NCBI GenBank assembly: GCA_013433145.1
Contig: CM024173.1
Span: forward strand, 10,808,322 to 10,872,321
Direction of reading: 5' to 3'
Origin: Ascaris suum
Taxonomy: Eukaryota; Nematoda; Chromadorea; Rhabditida; Ascarididae
DNA length: 64,000 nt
The position numbers were made by a program, and so were the translations under genes. Below are positions 15,031-28,600 of the stretch, in pieces. How positions within the stretch are numbered: position 1 is the stretch's first letter; each line of letters starts with the position of its first letter. Under the pieces are notes generated by a model. That model was not told the origin of the DNA, searched no databases, and saw only the letters and a program-made list of their open reading frames with translations.

Positions 15031-18000
15031 CATATTCTTTTTTCAAATGCAAGATGCATTTTTGGGAAATTCACCTCCAACGTAATGGATCATTGACACT
15101 GTAAACGATTCGTTGATGAATCTTCTGCTCCGAATGTCTATTGTGAGCAATGTCGCAAAGGACGCTTTTGCGTCTAACATAGTCCTCCCCCAGATGCTTT
15201 CATTAGCCACTCTGAGAAAGGACAGATTTCTTCAGAATATAGGATAATGGACTGAGGATTTAGCTCAATTGAAAGCTCATAGTAACTGCACCTGAAGAAG
15301 GCGCTTAGAGATATATTCGACAACGCTAGAAGGTTTTAGAGAACATTTATGCAGCGTTTCTTTTTCTTGCTCGGCTTTCTTAGTCGGCTTCCTTAACGTT
15401 TACTTAACCGTTGTTGGTTGTGCATGTCTCCTTGTCGAGCGTTTTTGTTAGCTTGGTGGTTTTGTTAGCTTTGCATATATAACGTTGTGACGCCCTTTTG
15501 AATTCTTCTTAGCCGTTGTGTTGTTCGCACTCATTAGACAGATGCCGATTATGTCTCATACAATTATATCCTTCCTGTTTCGCTTCAGAAACCAATAATA
15601 TAACCTATAGTATCGGTTGCAATAGGTTTTGGCTTCTATTCCATTGCTATCTAAAACAAGGATTATTGATTTCGAAGAGATGTGATAGAACAGCCTTATA
15701 AAGCTAAAAACTAGAAACTACCATTGGGAAATAAACGCTCGAAGTATATGCCATTTGGCGCATTACGTCAGGTGGATTTGTTCAAGAATTGACATCTGTT
15801 TGTCAACTGTTTAAACAAACTGCAATACTTCGATTTGTTTTTTTAAACCATTTATGATTTCAGGAGGTCTGATGTTCTAGAACTTCGTGTTTCATAGTTC
15901 ACAGAATAGGTACTAAGTTAAGCTTTCCCGCGCTGTAGCTGTCGCAAACATTGTTGTTGCTGGCCAAAACTTCTTTCTTTCTTGCACTCAATTAAATAAG
16001 AACGTGAAGTTCTATTTAGACTGTGATATGTTTGAATGACCTAAAATGAAGTATCATAGAGATACACCACAAGGGGGATCAGGTATATTTCGATAAAGTG
16101 CAAGAAGTGAAATATGTAATAAAGAATACTCGTAGTTTCACGCGATAAAGCAGTAGTACTACACGCTTCAAGAAATCAACGTAGAAGAAATCAGCACAAT
16201 TAGCCGCTTATGGCTCGTTTTATTCATGGCGTATACACGTCGGTATCTATGGACTGTGCGCATTTCACCAGTATCATTTGAACGGTACTGAAGTCATCTG
16301 CACAAAGTCCTATCCTCCACGAAATTCTTAATTTAATGAGAACGCAACAGAAGGGAAATGGATGCTGAAACATCGGTCTTATTGTAAAAGCAATTAACTG
16401 CGCTTATTTCGTCGAGTTACTTTCATCAACGATCGGTTATTGATAATAAAGATTAAATTGTGAGCAGAATTTTCATGGAGTTTAAGTTATTGCAGGCATA
16501 AAAATGAAGTTTCTACGTGACTGATTCAACTGCAAACGTTGAAATGCAATTGGAATGGCTATACACAACGCGCAAAAAGGTTTGATATATTTCACATTCA
16601 TTACAATCATTTTAATTACTATTATCAATTTGTGAATATGACACTAACGAATCATGTATTAGAGATATTCCAATGCAGCGAAAAAATTGTTTCAGAAATT
16701 ACCATATTCAGTTGAAAGTTATAGGCAATTAGAAATGATCGAGCGGATAAACGCCTCCTCACAAGTTGTCGCGTTAGTATTGAAGAGAAACTTTTCGTGG
16801 CAGCATATCTTGCCCTCGTGTGATTTTAACTTAGCACCATTCACGAGGCGAATATTTGAAAAATCAAAGCTGCTAATCATAGAATGTCCTATTTATTCGT
16901 CGCTTGTCATATTTGCACTGTTACTTCAGAAGTAAAGCAGACATGCTTGAAACAGCGTTACCATATAACCGAATAGACGTATATTTCCGCCCCCTATCCT
17001 TCCCATACCCTCTTTTCTACTTCTAATCGTTGCTTCGTGCAATGAGAACCATGCAACTGCACAGTTTTAAGCATAGCTTTTCAACTACAGGAAGGTGTTA
17101 TGTGTTAGTTCTTGTGCGGCAATATGTGACATCTTCTCAGCATTTATCGATGAACTTACAGCACATTTACCACGCAGCTCTGTGGCAAATGTGTTTGTGA
17201 GTGAAAATTAAAAAGGAGAAATGCGCATCGCAATCACAGTTTTCAATGCGATGAAGCGTGACTATGAACGCATACATCGTCGTATCTGCAATTTTCTAAT
17301 TTTTGCACAATTCGTGGACACTTGGATGGAAATTTGTAATTTGTGCTCTCCATCGAAGAGTGTGAGAGGTTCCGCCGCTCACATGAAAAAAAATCCGAAC
17401 GTAAACAGCGGTAGATGCAAATTAAGCACACACTCTTTCAACATCAAATCTGCAAGCGGAAAGTTTTCTCGTCTTGCAGTAATGTTGTGGCATGTTTTCA
17501 GTGCGCGAAAGAAAAAGCATTCCAACAAATCTACGTAAAGCGGTTTTTTCTTTGGATTTTGCGGATACACTTTCAGCTTTTTTTAAAAAAAAGGAGAGAC
17601 GAAGATAGTTTCAGAATTCAAAAGGCAGCACTAAACTCGATTCCCATTACGCTGCATATTTCTTCTTTATTTAGTAGAAGATTCTTGAATTGTGGTTGTT
17701 CAATATCGATTCAAACGGTGGTCACGACTTGTGCCTCCTTCATATATGCAATTAATGTTGAGCTCATTACCGAACATATGGTTGCTGTTAATCATATAGG
17801 ATGCTCAATTGGGTGAGGTTCAGTGAAGCGCAATAATGAAGAAACATGTCGATTACTTACTCGAAATTACCAGGTTCATCATTCCTGCAACTCCATTCTC
17901 AAAAAAAAAGAAACGGTCTTTGGATCTCTCATCCGGCGAATGGCTCTGCTTGCAGCTCAAGTTTGTGGGCTCAACGGCGTTTCGATGGAATTAACTAACC

Positions 18001-21000
18001 TAATGGCAAAACTATTCGTTTATTGGAATATTTTCATCACATCGAGGTCATGCTAAAAGCTGCTTTTTCAAAACCGGGAGCGTCGCCTTATTCCATATAG
18101 AGCAAATGGGACAATCTTTACTGCTGCCTGCGTAGAATAATAGTAAATGTGAACTCGAAAATTCCTGAATCCAGATTCTTTCTTCTTGGAATTACCTTAG
18201 AATTTTGTCAGACCATTCATAAAATTTACTCTTGAGGTCAGAGTGCAAATGCCGATATCAGGTGCTAGAAGCCACGCTTGTAGCTTCTGTTAGCACGATT
18301 GTTACGAGTCATGGCTTGTGAGTCTGTATCCGCGATTTGTATATCCGCTGAATGTTCATATGAAATGTCATCACAGAATGCATTTACGTCATATCGGTGA
18401 TCTGCTAATATGTCGCTTTGATCCATTCATCAGATTAAAACACACATCCGGAATTTCCGTCAAGAAAACTTTCACTCATGTTGCGTAACTTCTCAAGAAA
18501 TTAAAATAATAGTATAATGTCAATTTTTATGCTTCGGATTATTACGAGCTCACTATTACGAGCAAATTTTTTTTCCACGTACTGCATATAAAATGAAAAA
18601 TAGAGTGCTATTAATGTAACGGAAACAAAATTCAGTAAAGTTGGCTTCAGTTCCTTTGTAAGACTCGCTAGCCGTTTCTTGTGCTTATTTGCATCGTTGA
18701 ATTAGTTGGCTTTCGGTTCGACTAACGCTCAACCATGTAAACTCGAATGAGGCGACTTTTAATTTTCATTGCTAGAAAACGTCCGATTCAGTAAATTCCA
18801 TAGTTTGAGAGAAATCACCCTCGTCGATGATAATAGGAGCAGTGAAATTCGTCTTGAAAAAGAAAGCAGGCACTATGATAAAGCTTTCTAACAGACTCAC
18901 CTGCACATTAAATTCTGCTGCACCTAGGCAACCGTTGAAGAAGAGGGGACAGCGGTTGCAAGAAGTTAGCTAGTTGTGAAAATAAGGAAAACTTGAGGCT
19001 TCGTCGTCTTACATCGACACCAATCAATGCACCACACGTCTGTTCATTCACCTGCTGTATGGACATTTCCTTTTGCTGCAATGACTTCTTTTTACTCCGT
19101 GTTGCATTATTCCTCAGTTGAGGAGAACGGCGAGTAGTTGTGATAGCATATTTCTTTCATTGGAATTCTCAGCGTGAAACATTTCGTTCCTGAAATTCTC
19201 ATTTATGTAGTATAAAGAAAAAGAAGGAGTATGAGTTATGAAGGCCTACCGATGTGCTCTAGGCGCAGGTCTAGGCACAGGCCAATAAGGTAAATATGTT
19301 CATATTTTTGAATAGCTTATTGCACTCATTCCCCTTATTTCTTGCTCAAAAAGAAGCAAATACGCATTTTTTTTCTCTTTTTTTTGTTGAACAAATTCGA
19401 CGCTTTTCCGGCTGCTTTCTGGCAATGTTCGCGCTAAGCTGATAACAATGAAGCCGTTTGAAACGGCTGTTCTCGCTAAATGCGTTTAGTGCATTTGTTG
19501 ATGCAATTGTGGTCTCAAATCGTCTCTCTAGAAGTTTGCCGTTAGAGGCTGCTGCAATTAGCGCTCTAGTGGAAAAATTTGTCTTCAAAGAAACGACGAA
19601 TCAACTTTATCAGCTTGAATCACTGTTTCGATTTGTCGAATTGCAACGATGTATTATGCAAGATTTCTGCGCCTTCTTGAATGTACGACGGTGAGATTAC
19701 AAACTTCTTTGGTTGTATTTGCATATTTGAAATGTGATCTTCTTTGGCCAGTTATATTTATGGTTCAGAAAAAATTGTTAAGCAAAAATCAATTTGTGTG
19801 AGAGAAATTCTCTGGCCGTGAAAGTAACGAGGTATTGTTACACCGACTGATTGAGGAAAAATACCAAGCACGATCTAAGCTTGCGCTAAAGATATCTCTA
19901 TCTCTTATATTTGGCGATTTATTAAATGAGTTGATGCTGCGCGACTGAGAATCACATAATACACCTTGACAACGAATCACATCAAGGTGCAATTCAAACT
20001 GCTTTGGACATTGCAGACGATGAAACTGTGCATGTATCGAATCGTAAAATCATCTTTAATCGTATTTTGCTGAATGGAGAGGATTTAAATTCCTATGCGA
20101 ATTTCGAATGAAATGCATGAGAAAATTATGTTTATACTGAACTTATTCGGCTGTGAAAATTTTTGCGATGAGCTGAACACCTTTCACACGACACCTAGCT
20201 CACTTATGTTCGTTGACTATCGTTTCCTGGCGACGAAGGCAAAAGATTGCATAAGTCTATGCTCCTAACGTTTTATCGCCTATGAAGCGCTAATGGCTGT
20301 CACCTGTTGAGAGGGCATATTTGGTGCTTTTGAAGCTTGTTAGCAAAAAAAAAAAAATGATGCTTTAAATTCATTTTCGATATACGGCATGATGCGTGAA
20401 ATTCGACTATTTCTTGCTCCCTCAATGAGGTTTATGTTTTTTTTTTCCGCGTTGGTGCAATTGCTCATTCTTGTAAGTTCTTTTCCAATTTCCTGGGATT
20501 TCTTCTTTCAGTCGCGAAATCCCGAATTCAAAGCCTAAGATTTATGAGCTCTTCAACTTTTTGCTAGGTGCTATCACAGTTTTTCATAGTGGAAATTTCT
20601 AAAAATGAAAATACAAAGCGTGATTTATACCTGAAACTTTATATGAGAGTTTAATGAACAATTCTTGAGCAGAATAATGCTAGCCGCATTATTAATTATG
20701 TTCAAGTTCTTCAAGCTGATCTTGTCGAATATATCATGCACTCAGAGAATGTGGGTTTCTTTTTGCATTTTAAAGAAATATTTTTGCTTTCTCAAATAGA
20801 TAGCATGAGTGAATGCCGATAATCGTTTTTGATGCATAATTTCCTCCACAAAATTTATTCAAGACAATCGAATTTGTTGACGCATAGAATGAAATATTAT
20901 GTAAGCAACAAAACTCGTAAAATATGACACACATTGTACGGTTGTCAATTATTATTGTAATATGATGTGCCGAAGTGCAACAGTTCTCAAATTACTTCAT

Positions 21001-24000
21001 CAACACTAATGTTCATTAATTGTTCTGTAAGCCTATTACTTCTAGGCGAATTTTCATCCATTAGCAAACATCAATGAGCTGCGAACGGAAGCATGAAAAA
21101 AATCAACTGCACACCTCAGTGATCAATCATTTATTCAATGATTTTACGATTGCCGTTGAAAGCTTTCAAACGGAAAGTTCAGTTTAACTGCGATCCATCG
21201 TCGATGAACACATAATAAGCTGAGAAATATTTCAAGAGCATAGAAAAACTTTCAATTATATAAGTGATATTATTGGTATTTAAGACCATGCATAAATTAT
21301 GTATTGTTGAGTTCCACATTGGATATGCATATGCAAGTTTTCATATGAGAAAAATTCTGTAAGAAAATTCCCCTCTTCATTCCTCTTCATAAAGGCAGTC
21401 GATTTTATAAGATATGAATTATTTGGCGTGTTTTCATTTCTTTTTTTTTTTTCGTTACTTCATCAGCACAGTTGCAACAAATGATTGATGGCATTGACTC
21501 ATTGTCGTGGTGAGAAATTTCTCTCACAATTTTGCTCTCTTATTTATTCATTTCAGTGTCTTGAAATGGAAAAAAAAAGTAAAGAAGAACGCAAAAAGGA
21601 GCCCATTATTTGTCAATTATCAAGTGGTAACGCTCGAAAAATTCCATTGTCTTGAGTAGGAGATGGCGAACTATCGTTCCTCCACTGCTTCTTCAAAGAT
21701 GAATGAAAAATAACGGAGAAAACAACGTGAAAAATGATGCAGGCAAATGATTAAAATTTTATTCCTCCTCAAATATCGGTAATTGCACACTTAAGCAACC
21801 CTATTTGCATGTTTTCGCGCACGTTTAATTGAATAAAGCGGTCACTGCTAATAAGGAGGGGAGTTTTCACTTCAGAAAAGGTTTCATACGAAAAAGGAAA
21901 TGCTCCTTGATGATGTTTTTCTTTTGGGAGCCCAGAGCCGCCGTCCTTTTTGCAACGTTTCATAAGAGCTTCATGTGAAAGACATGCATTTGACCGTATA
22001 ATTTCGTCTTTTTTACTGTATTTTAGAGGATATTCGATTCAGAGGTGTTGATGCTGCCTAGTGATATGTGAGATAGCCGTGACTTCTGAAGAGAGGTTCT
22101 AAAAGGTCTTAGGCATGGATCGATACCTAGAAAATGTCTCTCATTTAAGGATTCAGTTGTGTTCGAGAGCTTTTCTGTCTTTTTAACCTGCTTTTGCAGC
22201 CGAGGAGATCCTGTATGACGGAAGAGTATAGATTCAGGGAAGGTCGGTAAAAGAGTATGTGACTTGCAACCGGAGGATGCCCTCTTTCAGAAATATGCTA
22301 GTCGTGTGAGGTGTATGGCAATCTTTTAATGCTCTTTAGCACACGATCTGGTGGAGCAAATTCCGTGTCCAGAATGACTTACGGTTGAGCAATGAATTCG
22401 TTGCAACAACCGTACTGACAATTGCAAAGGCTTGGTGAGAAAAGGAATGGAAAAATATAGCCGTTTTTCCTCTTCCAGCGTTTCTTCATTGCAACAATTG
22501 GTTAAAGGTTGTAATTTGTGCTAATAGAGGATCTACATTGAACAAATTGTACTTTGAGATGTTACTTCTCAAGCAAATGATGCAAAAAACTGACTATGTA
22601 TAATGGTAGCAATTTGTTTTTGTGGGTGGAAATCAAAAGAGGAAAATGAACTAAATTTCTTCTTATTAAAATGCTGTAGCATTACAAAAAACATTGATCA
22701 ATTTCTTATATAATTTCAGCCAACTATCGTTTAATTCAAAAAGCGGAAGAAATCTTGCTAAGAAAAGGTTGCTCCAACGTTATAACAAAGAAAAATAAAT
22801 TCTATCTTCATTATTGCGTTAATTTCCAGCATTTTGCCAATCTTACAACGTTACCACCTCTTATGTTTTATATATTTTGCAACACAGGTATATCATTAAA
22901 AAAATTTTCTCCTATAGTTCACCTATTCTTGATGTGGAAAAGGAAGAACCAGAGGGAGTACAATCATGCGGTCATTAAGAGGCCGAACTTCTCCAATAGC
23001 ACGTCGTTTGCACTTGAAACTGATGGCTAAAGAAATATATTCGCTGGTACCACGATTTTTAAAGTGAATCGGTCGTATTTATTATTGTGGTGCTCATCCA
23101 TAACGAAATATGATAGAAGGAAGTTATTTTTGAGAGTTTGTATTGTCATAGATGCACGTTATAAGTATTCGCCGCACTTCCCATAGTCGTACTGCCGCTC
23201 ATAAGTTTGAAACTTACAGAAGCCTGATTGAACTAGAGACAAATTTGAACTGTCTACCTGCCGAATTCCAGTAAATCACACGTGTTTTCGGTTACACCGA
23301 ATTTTAAAAACTTATTCGCTGTTCAGTAGAGAGAAGCAATATGAAGAAGTTTGTGAAGTTATAGCTGCCATTCAGCAAATTTTCTGGATGAGAATACGAA
23401 ACTAACACAAGGGTATGTGCAAATATGCCCATGATGCCGGAAATTCGATAGTGAGGCAATAGATACGAAAAACGGTACATATCTCTGCTGCATACTTAAC
23501 GCCGTCACATTAACATACATGTACACTTTGACCAACCTTTTCGTAATTACCCTGCCACGTAACGAATAAATGTTTTCTGGCCGCTGAATAACTTTCTGAT
23601 GCATATCAGCGTTTGCCTTTCCCTGTAGTCCGAAATCGTTCTTCAACAAATTCTTCTTGGTCAATAGCGCATGAATACCATTTTGAACATGTCTAAACGT
23701 TTTTTTTTGTCAAAGAAGAAGCGTTGGAATGTGGTGGTAACTACAACAGACAGTTTTTGGATCGGTGAATATATTTTCAAGGTGTCGAACATGTATAACA
23801 ACCGATCAAGGAACTTTTACGACCTGTTTCAAAGACCGACAATTTTTAGTTATTCTCGACTGATCACAATTTTTGGCGTTTTCAGCTATTTAGCTATGTT
23901 TTTGGAGTAGATTGGATGTTTTTTTCCGCCGACAGAAAAACTTGGCAGCCAGGAGTCATTGCACAAAATAGAATAACCTTGATGTGGAGAGGGGAAAGTC

Positions 24001-25630
24001 ATTTAAATGAATTAGGCATTATGCGAGCTATCAAGGTTTTTTTTTTTTCTTGAAAGCAGGCTTTTGCACTTCGCTTTCCGTCGAGATCTCTGAACATCGC
24101 ATCCGTTTAAATGCAACGCATGACGAACTGCTAAACCCATGATGCATTGCTCTGTCACGAATGGCACTTGAAGCGATCCCGCTTAAGTGGTTAAAGAAAT
24201 GTGAAAATCCACTCTATTTGAATTCAATTCATAGATCATCCTTCTTTTTTTTTTAAACCGAACGTCGCTCTGTCCATCTCATGCGTTTTTTTTTTCGCAA
24301 ACTTACAGCTTAGCAATTTGCAAATTTCGGATACTTGTTTTTGTGCGTGTCTGTCTGTCGGCATGATGACCAGATTTGTCGCGAGGAATACCCGCCGAGG
24401 TCTGAGTTTTTATCTTCAGCATTTTCTGAAAGGATTCTTTGGCGCTAAAAAGACTGCAAAATGATTAAGTCAATATAAAGGGGTTTTAGAAAAATTTCCA
24501 CATATCAGTGTTTTGCACGCTTCAAAAACAGATTCGACTCATAAACGTTGTAAATTTTTGGCAAGAAGCGCAATAGTAGAAGCTGCAATTCGTAATGTGT
24601 GGGTAACATCGATGAACAATTCACTTGCTCCACGTTTTTTTTTTTGCACTATATTCGATCGCCGGTACCCCATGGGGCTGAGCTAGTTGCATCAAAAGTT
24701 TTGGTGAAAAATTTTATTATTTTCAATGGCTCATTTCATTAGTTCTCAATAGAATATCAACTTTTGCAGCATTCATTATTTTTTCTCCGTTGCAATGAAT
24801 ATGCTATCAATCGAGGAAGCCTAACGAGATATGCGCAAATAATATTAAATCAGCTGCATCATTCTTTTTAGTGAAAAAAATTCATAAAAACTCAATTCCT
24901 CTAACAATTTCTAAAGCATATGATATGCGGAAAATTCTTTTTTATTTAAATAGAGCAGTATTCTCTACTGAGCTCTTTAAGTTATTCCATTCGTTGCTAT
25001 TCCCGACAAAAATTCGAGAGAAAGTGACAAGTCATTTCTCGAAATTTGCTCATTTGCCGATTTGATGAATGAGGCGATATCAAATGCTTGTTTTCTTTCC
25101 CTCTCGATGTGCCTCGAATTTGGCGTGATTGATAATGATGACTGGATCTATCACTAACTAATAACATTAACATCTGGTTTAGAACGCCTCAATCGAACGT
25201 GATGCCTTTATGTGATATGTGTGCGAGAGTGTTCGAAGCAATAACTGTATTTACCTCTCAGTGTAGCTGTACTATCGATGTTATTGCCTTATTTCATTCA
25301 AGAGATCAGTTAAAAGCCTTCGTTTAGAATGTCCGGCAGTCATAATGGAAAATGTACTCTTGCTTTAATTTCGTTTCGAAAGATCATTTTCACTAAGAGC
25401 AGATGACATTTAATAACCCCCACAAAATCTGCAGATATGTTTGATTCCATCGTTGTTCGTACTAGGTGCCAAAATAAAATTTTTATTATCTTCAGTAGAA
25501 GAGCTTGATTATGTCGAAACAACTGCACTGGTATTACTTTGCCCCATTTTGTGCCAAAATGTTCCACATGCTGAAATGCCATGCTCTGAGATGGCTTCCT
25601 CACCTTCCGTAAATTTTTACGGCTTCACAG
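15031..25630. other. Gene-poor AT-rich spacer, about 10 kb
   Basis: Many T tracts and short frames. A 133-codon frame at 17415-17816 and a 105-codon frame at 17221-17538 overlap in different frames and show no domain. I see no gene, RNA gene or transposon that can be named. Confidence 0.4.
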
Positions 25631-25697
25631 GTGACGTACATTACGGAGACGATATAAGCATTTCATGTGCGCCAGCTTTAAGCTCTGAAAACACTAG
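25631..25697 (+). CDS. Exon-like fragment, weak sushi/CCP resemblance
   Basis: Between the acceptor CGGCTTCACAG and the donor GTAAGG lie 67 nt reading GDVHYGDDISISCAPALSS and on to ENTR. The G.V.YGD.I..SC pattern resembles the middle of a sushi/CCP repeat. The frame is also open upstream for 60 codons. No partner exon was found. Low confidence. Confidence 0.2.
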
Positions 25698-28600
25698 GTA
25701 AGGAGTAGAGTTTGGCGTATTTAATCTATGCCATTTGATGTAATGTAAAACGCTATCCTGAACTATTTGCGTTTCTTCTAGTTTTATGGGAGCTGTTTTT
25801 AGGAAACAATAAGGAGCCACTGAGCAATCAACGCATTTCAATCATCACTGGCATTGATAGACTGTCATCAACGCTTAAAATCATATCTAACAGCCATGAT
25901 ACTTTGCGGTTCGTATGAGTAATGCTATAGGTTTATGCAACATCTTGCAACCTGCTTACTATATCATTGTCGAAACTTCCACGATTCGTTTTCAATACCC
26001 ACGAGAGCGTGCTGTATGCGCTTACAATCTGCACAATTCGTCAAATGTTGCTGTTAGCTGTTAAAGGTACCACGAAATTTGCAGTTAAATGTGTTTTAAT
26101 AAATATTTAACAACTGCTGATATTCGGTGTTTAAAAGAAAAGCTTAGTCGAATAAAAGCTTCAATCCACTTTTGCAATTGAATTTGCTCAAATAGTATCA
26201 AATTTTTCATAGAATTTCTGTACATCTTAGCACACGGAAAAACAACAGCAACAGCAGAAGAGCAATCTCAAGTATTTCAGTAAGGATTAGGATGCACTTC
26301 TAGGCTGGTCCCAATTGAATCGCTTTAAAAAAAAAAGAAACGATTGCGAGATATATGCTAAGCGCTGCGATAAATTTTCAACGCTTACTACACAGTTCAC
26401 ATCGTAGAATGGATCCTCAAAGTTCGGTTTTTACTGATCTCTAGGGAGTCTTTTTAGCTTTGATTTGGTGGGCAGTACGATGCAACTTTCAAACAAGAAT
26501 ATTCGGTTCGAAGTTTCGGACTTTTAAATGATGGATCAATCACTTTCTGGGAATATTTGCAAAAGTGCATTGCAGCCACTTCATCCTTGTACCTATACGT
26601 AAATGTGGCCATATGCATGTCTGTCTTAGACAGTTTTTTTCGTTAATAGCAAATACTAAAATAGCGAAATTTATGGCTACTCGATCAATTTCATTTCCGC
26701 TTTCATTGATCACACCTTCTTCATAAATAACGTTTTGTGGGAGTGGTACCAGACGTACAAGTGCAATTTTCCGCTGTCATTGAGTTGCTTGAAGTGAATG
26801 GCTTTTCTCTTCGAACCATATTCTTAAAAAGAGAACTTTGCTTCAAAGATTCGATTGGAATGAGTGACACATTTCAATTAACTGATCCTGTTGAAACCAA
26901 TCGTTCACTTTTGCGATAATTTCATCGATTTAGGCGGCTCGTTTCTCAGAGTCTTGAAAAATCTTCGATGTCTATAAGGGCCGCTGCAAAGTCAGTCTGC
27001 GCTACGTAAATAAAAAATACGCTAGAATGTATTTATTATTCGTAAAGAAACATGGCCACCAAAAACACAAATGAAGTTAAAAGGGACTCGCTTTCCTGCG
27101 TTCCATTTTTAGCGGAATTGTGGTTTTCCTCCTTATATATATGAGAATTAAGCGGAATTAGATATAGCACGATGATTACTACAATTTACAGCGATCTCTA
27201 ATATGAGGGTTCAAATTGTCTGCTCACTTTGCCAGTAAGATACTACAGAGGTGCTTATTTCTTGAGATATGGAGTCAGCCAACTTTTCGCCGCAGTCTCG
27301 TTGAAAACCGGAAATGCGAGGTACACATACCGGCTCCGGTCAAACGAATTAGAGTTTTGAGTATTACAGAGTTAATCCAAGAAAAGCGAGACTTAGTCAA
27401 TTTCTGGGCGTTTTTTCTGTCATTTTCACAATGTGATTGTGAATTACTGCAAGCAATATGAGATATGATCACTTTGTCGCGTTCTTTCTCCTTTCTTCCT
27501 TATGAATGTAACGTACCAAATTTTTTACAGAGTTGCCCAAAATTCTTCCACAGTATCATGATTGAATGTGAAAGAAGTCTTCATGATTTGATTTCCCAAA
27601 TTATTTCCCAACTTCCTCAGGACACATACTTTGATTTCATGTGTCCTGAAGTGCGTGAAAAATCCATAGAAGAAACCGGGCAGAGAACCTTTCCGAATGA
27701 CTTTGCATAATACGCACTTTTACAAGTGCACAACGCAATCAATCAGTTCCATGAACTAGAACGAATCGCCTTCGCAACTATCCTGAAAAACATTAGCTTT
27801 GATACCGTCCGGGGATTTGCATTAACAGAGCTCACTGCGGCAAAATCTGGCCCATTGAAGTCACAGTTATGAAAATTGATCTGTGCATCTCACAAAACAA
27901 ATTGATCATCTTCACCATACTACGTTGATCCGTCAATTCAACAAGCAATTATTCGTTAGAATATGTGGAAAAAATCCACTGCGTTTTACGTTGACAAATT
28001 TGTCATTACACAAACTGCTCGGATTGTCCAAATATAAATCTCGAGCAAAAAAAACACTCGATTTTATTGAAACGAGAAGGCATTAATTGAGAAAATCTAT
28101 TGATTTTCAACAACATACAAAACTGTTTGGTCAGTTGAGTGAAACATATTAGCACACATTATGTTTGATTTCCTGTCACACTTCTGCAGCTGTCTGAACA
28201 TTCGAAAAAAAAGGTGGATTAATATGCAGTCATGAAGAAAATTCAATATTTGAGAGAGGAATACAAATGCTTAGGAAATCGAAATATTCAATAAGCGTTT
28301 TCAATTGTTAGAGTGCAATGGGAATTAGCATCTTTCAAAGTGTCGAGTAGATGTTTCAAATGATCTAATGAATCTGTCGTGCGAACGCTCAGTAATATAC
28401 AAGGCACACAAAATTGCTTTCATTTATATCTATCGACATTCCAGAGCACGTTGTCGAGTGAAGATGCAATCTGTTACGCATGGCTTGACGCTTTACTTCC
28501 TATACCAATCAACAATCAAGTAAGACAAAATGGATAGACCTAAATTATAGGAGGTAGACCTAAATTAACCCATATTTATGCGAAGATCGTCATTTCGTTC

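Noticed and set aside
27465..27710. Possible saposin-like exon (SCPKFFHSIMIECERSLHDL)
   Set aside because: Only part of the cysteine pattern is present, spacing is wrong, and no convincing donor follows.
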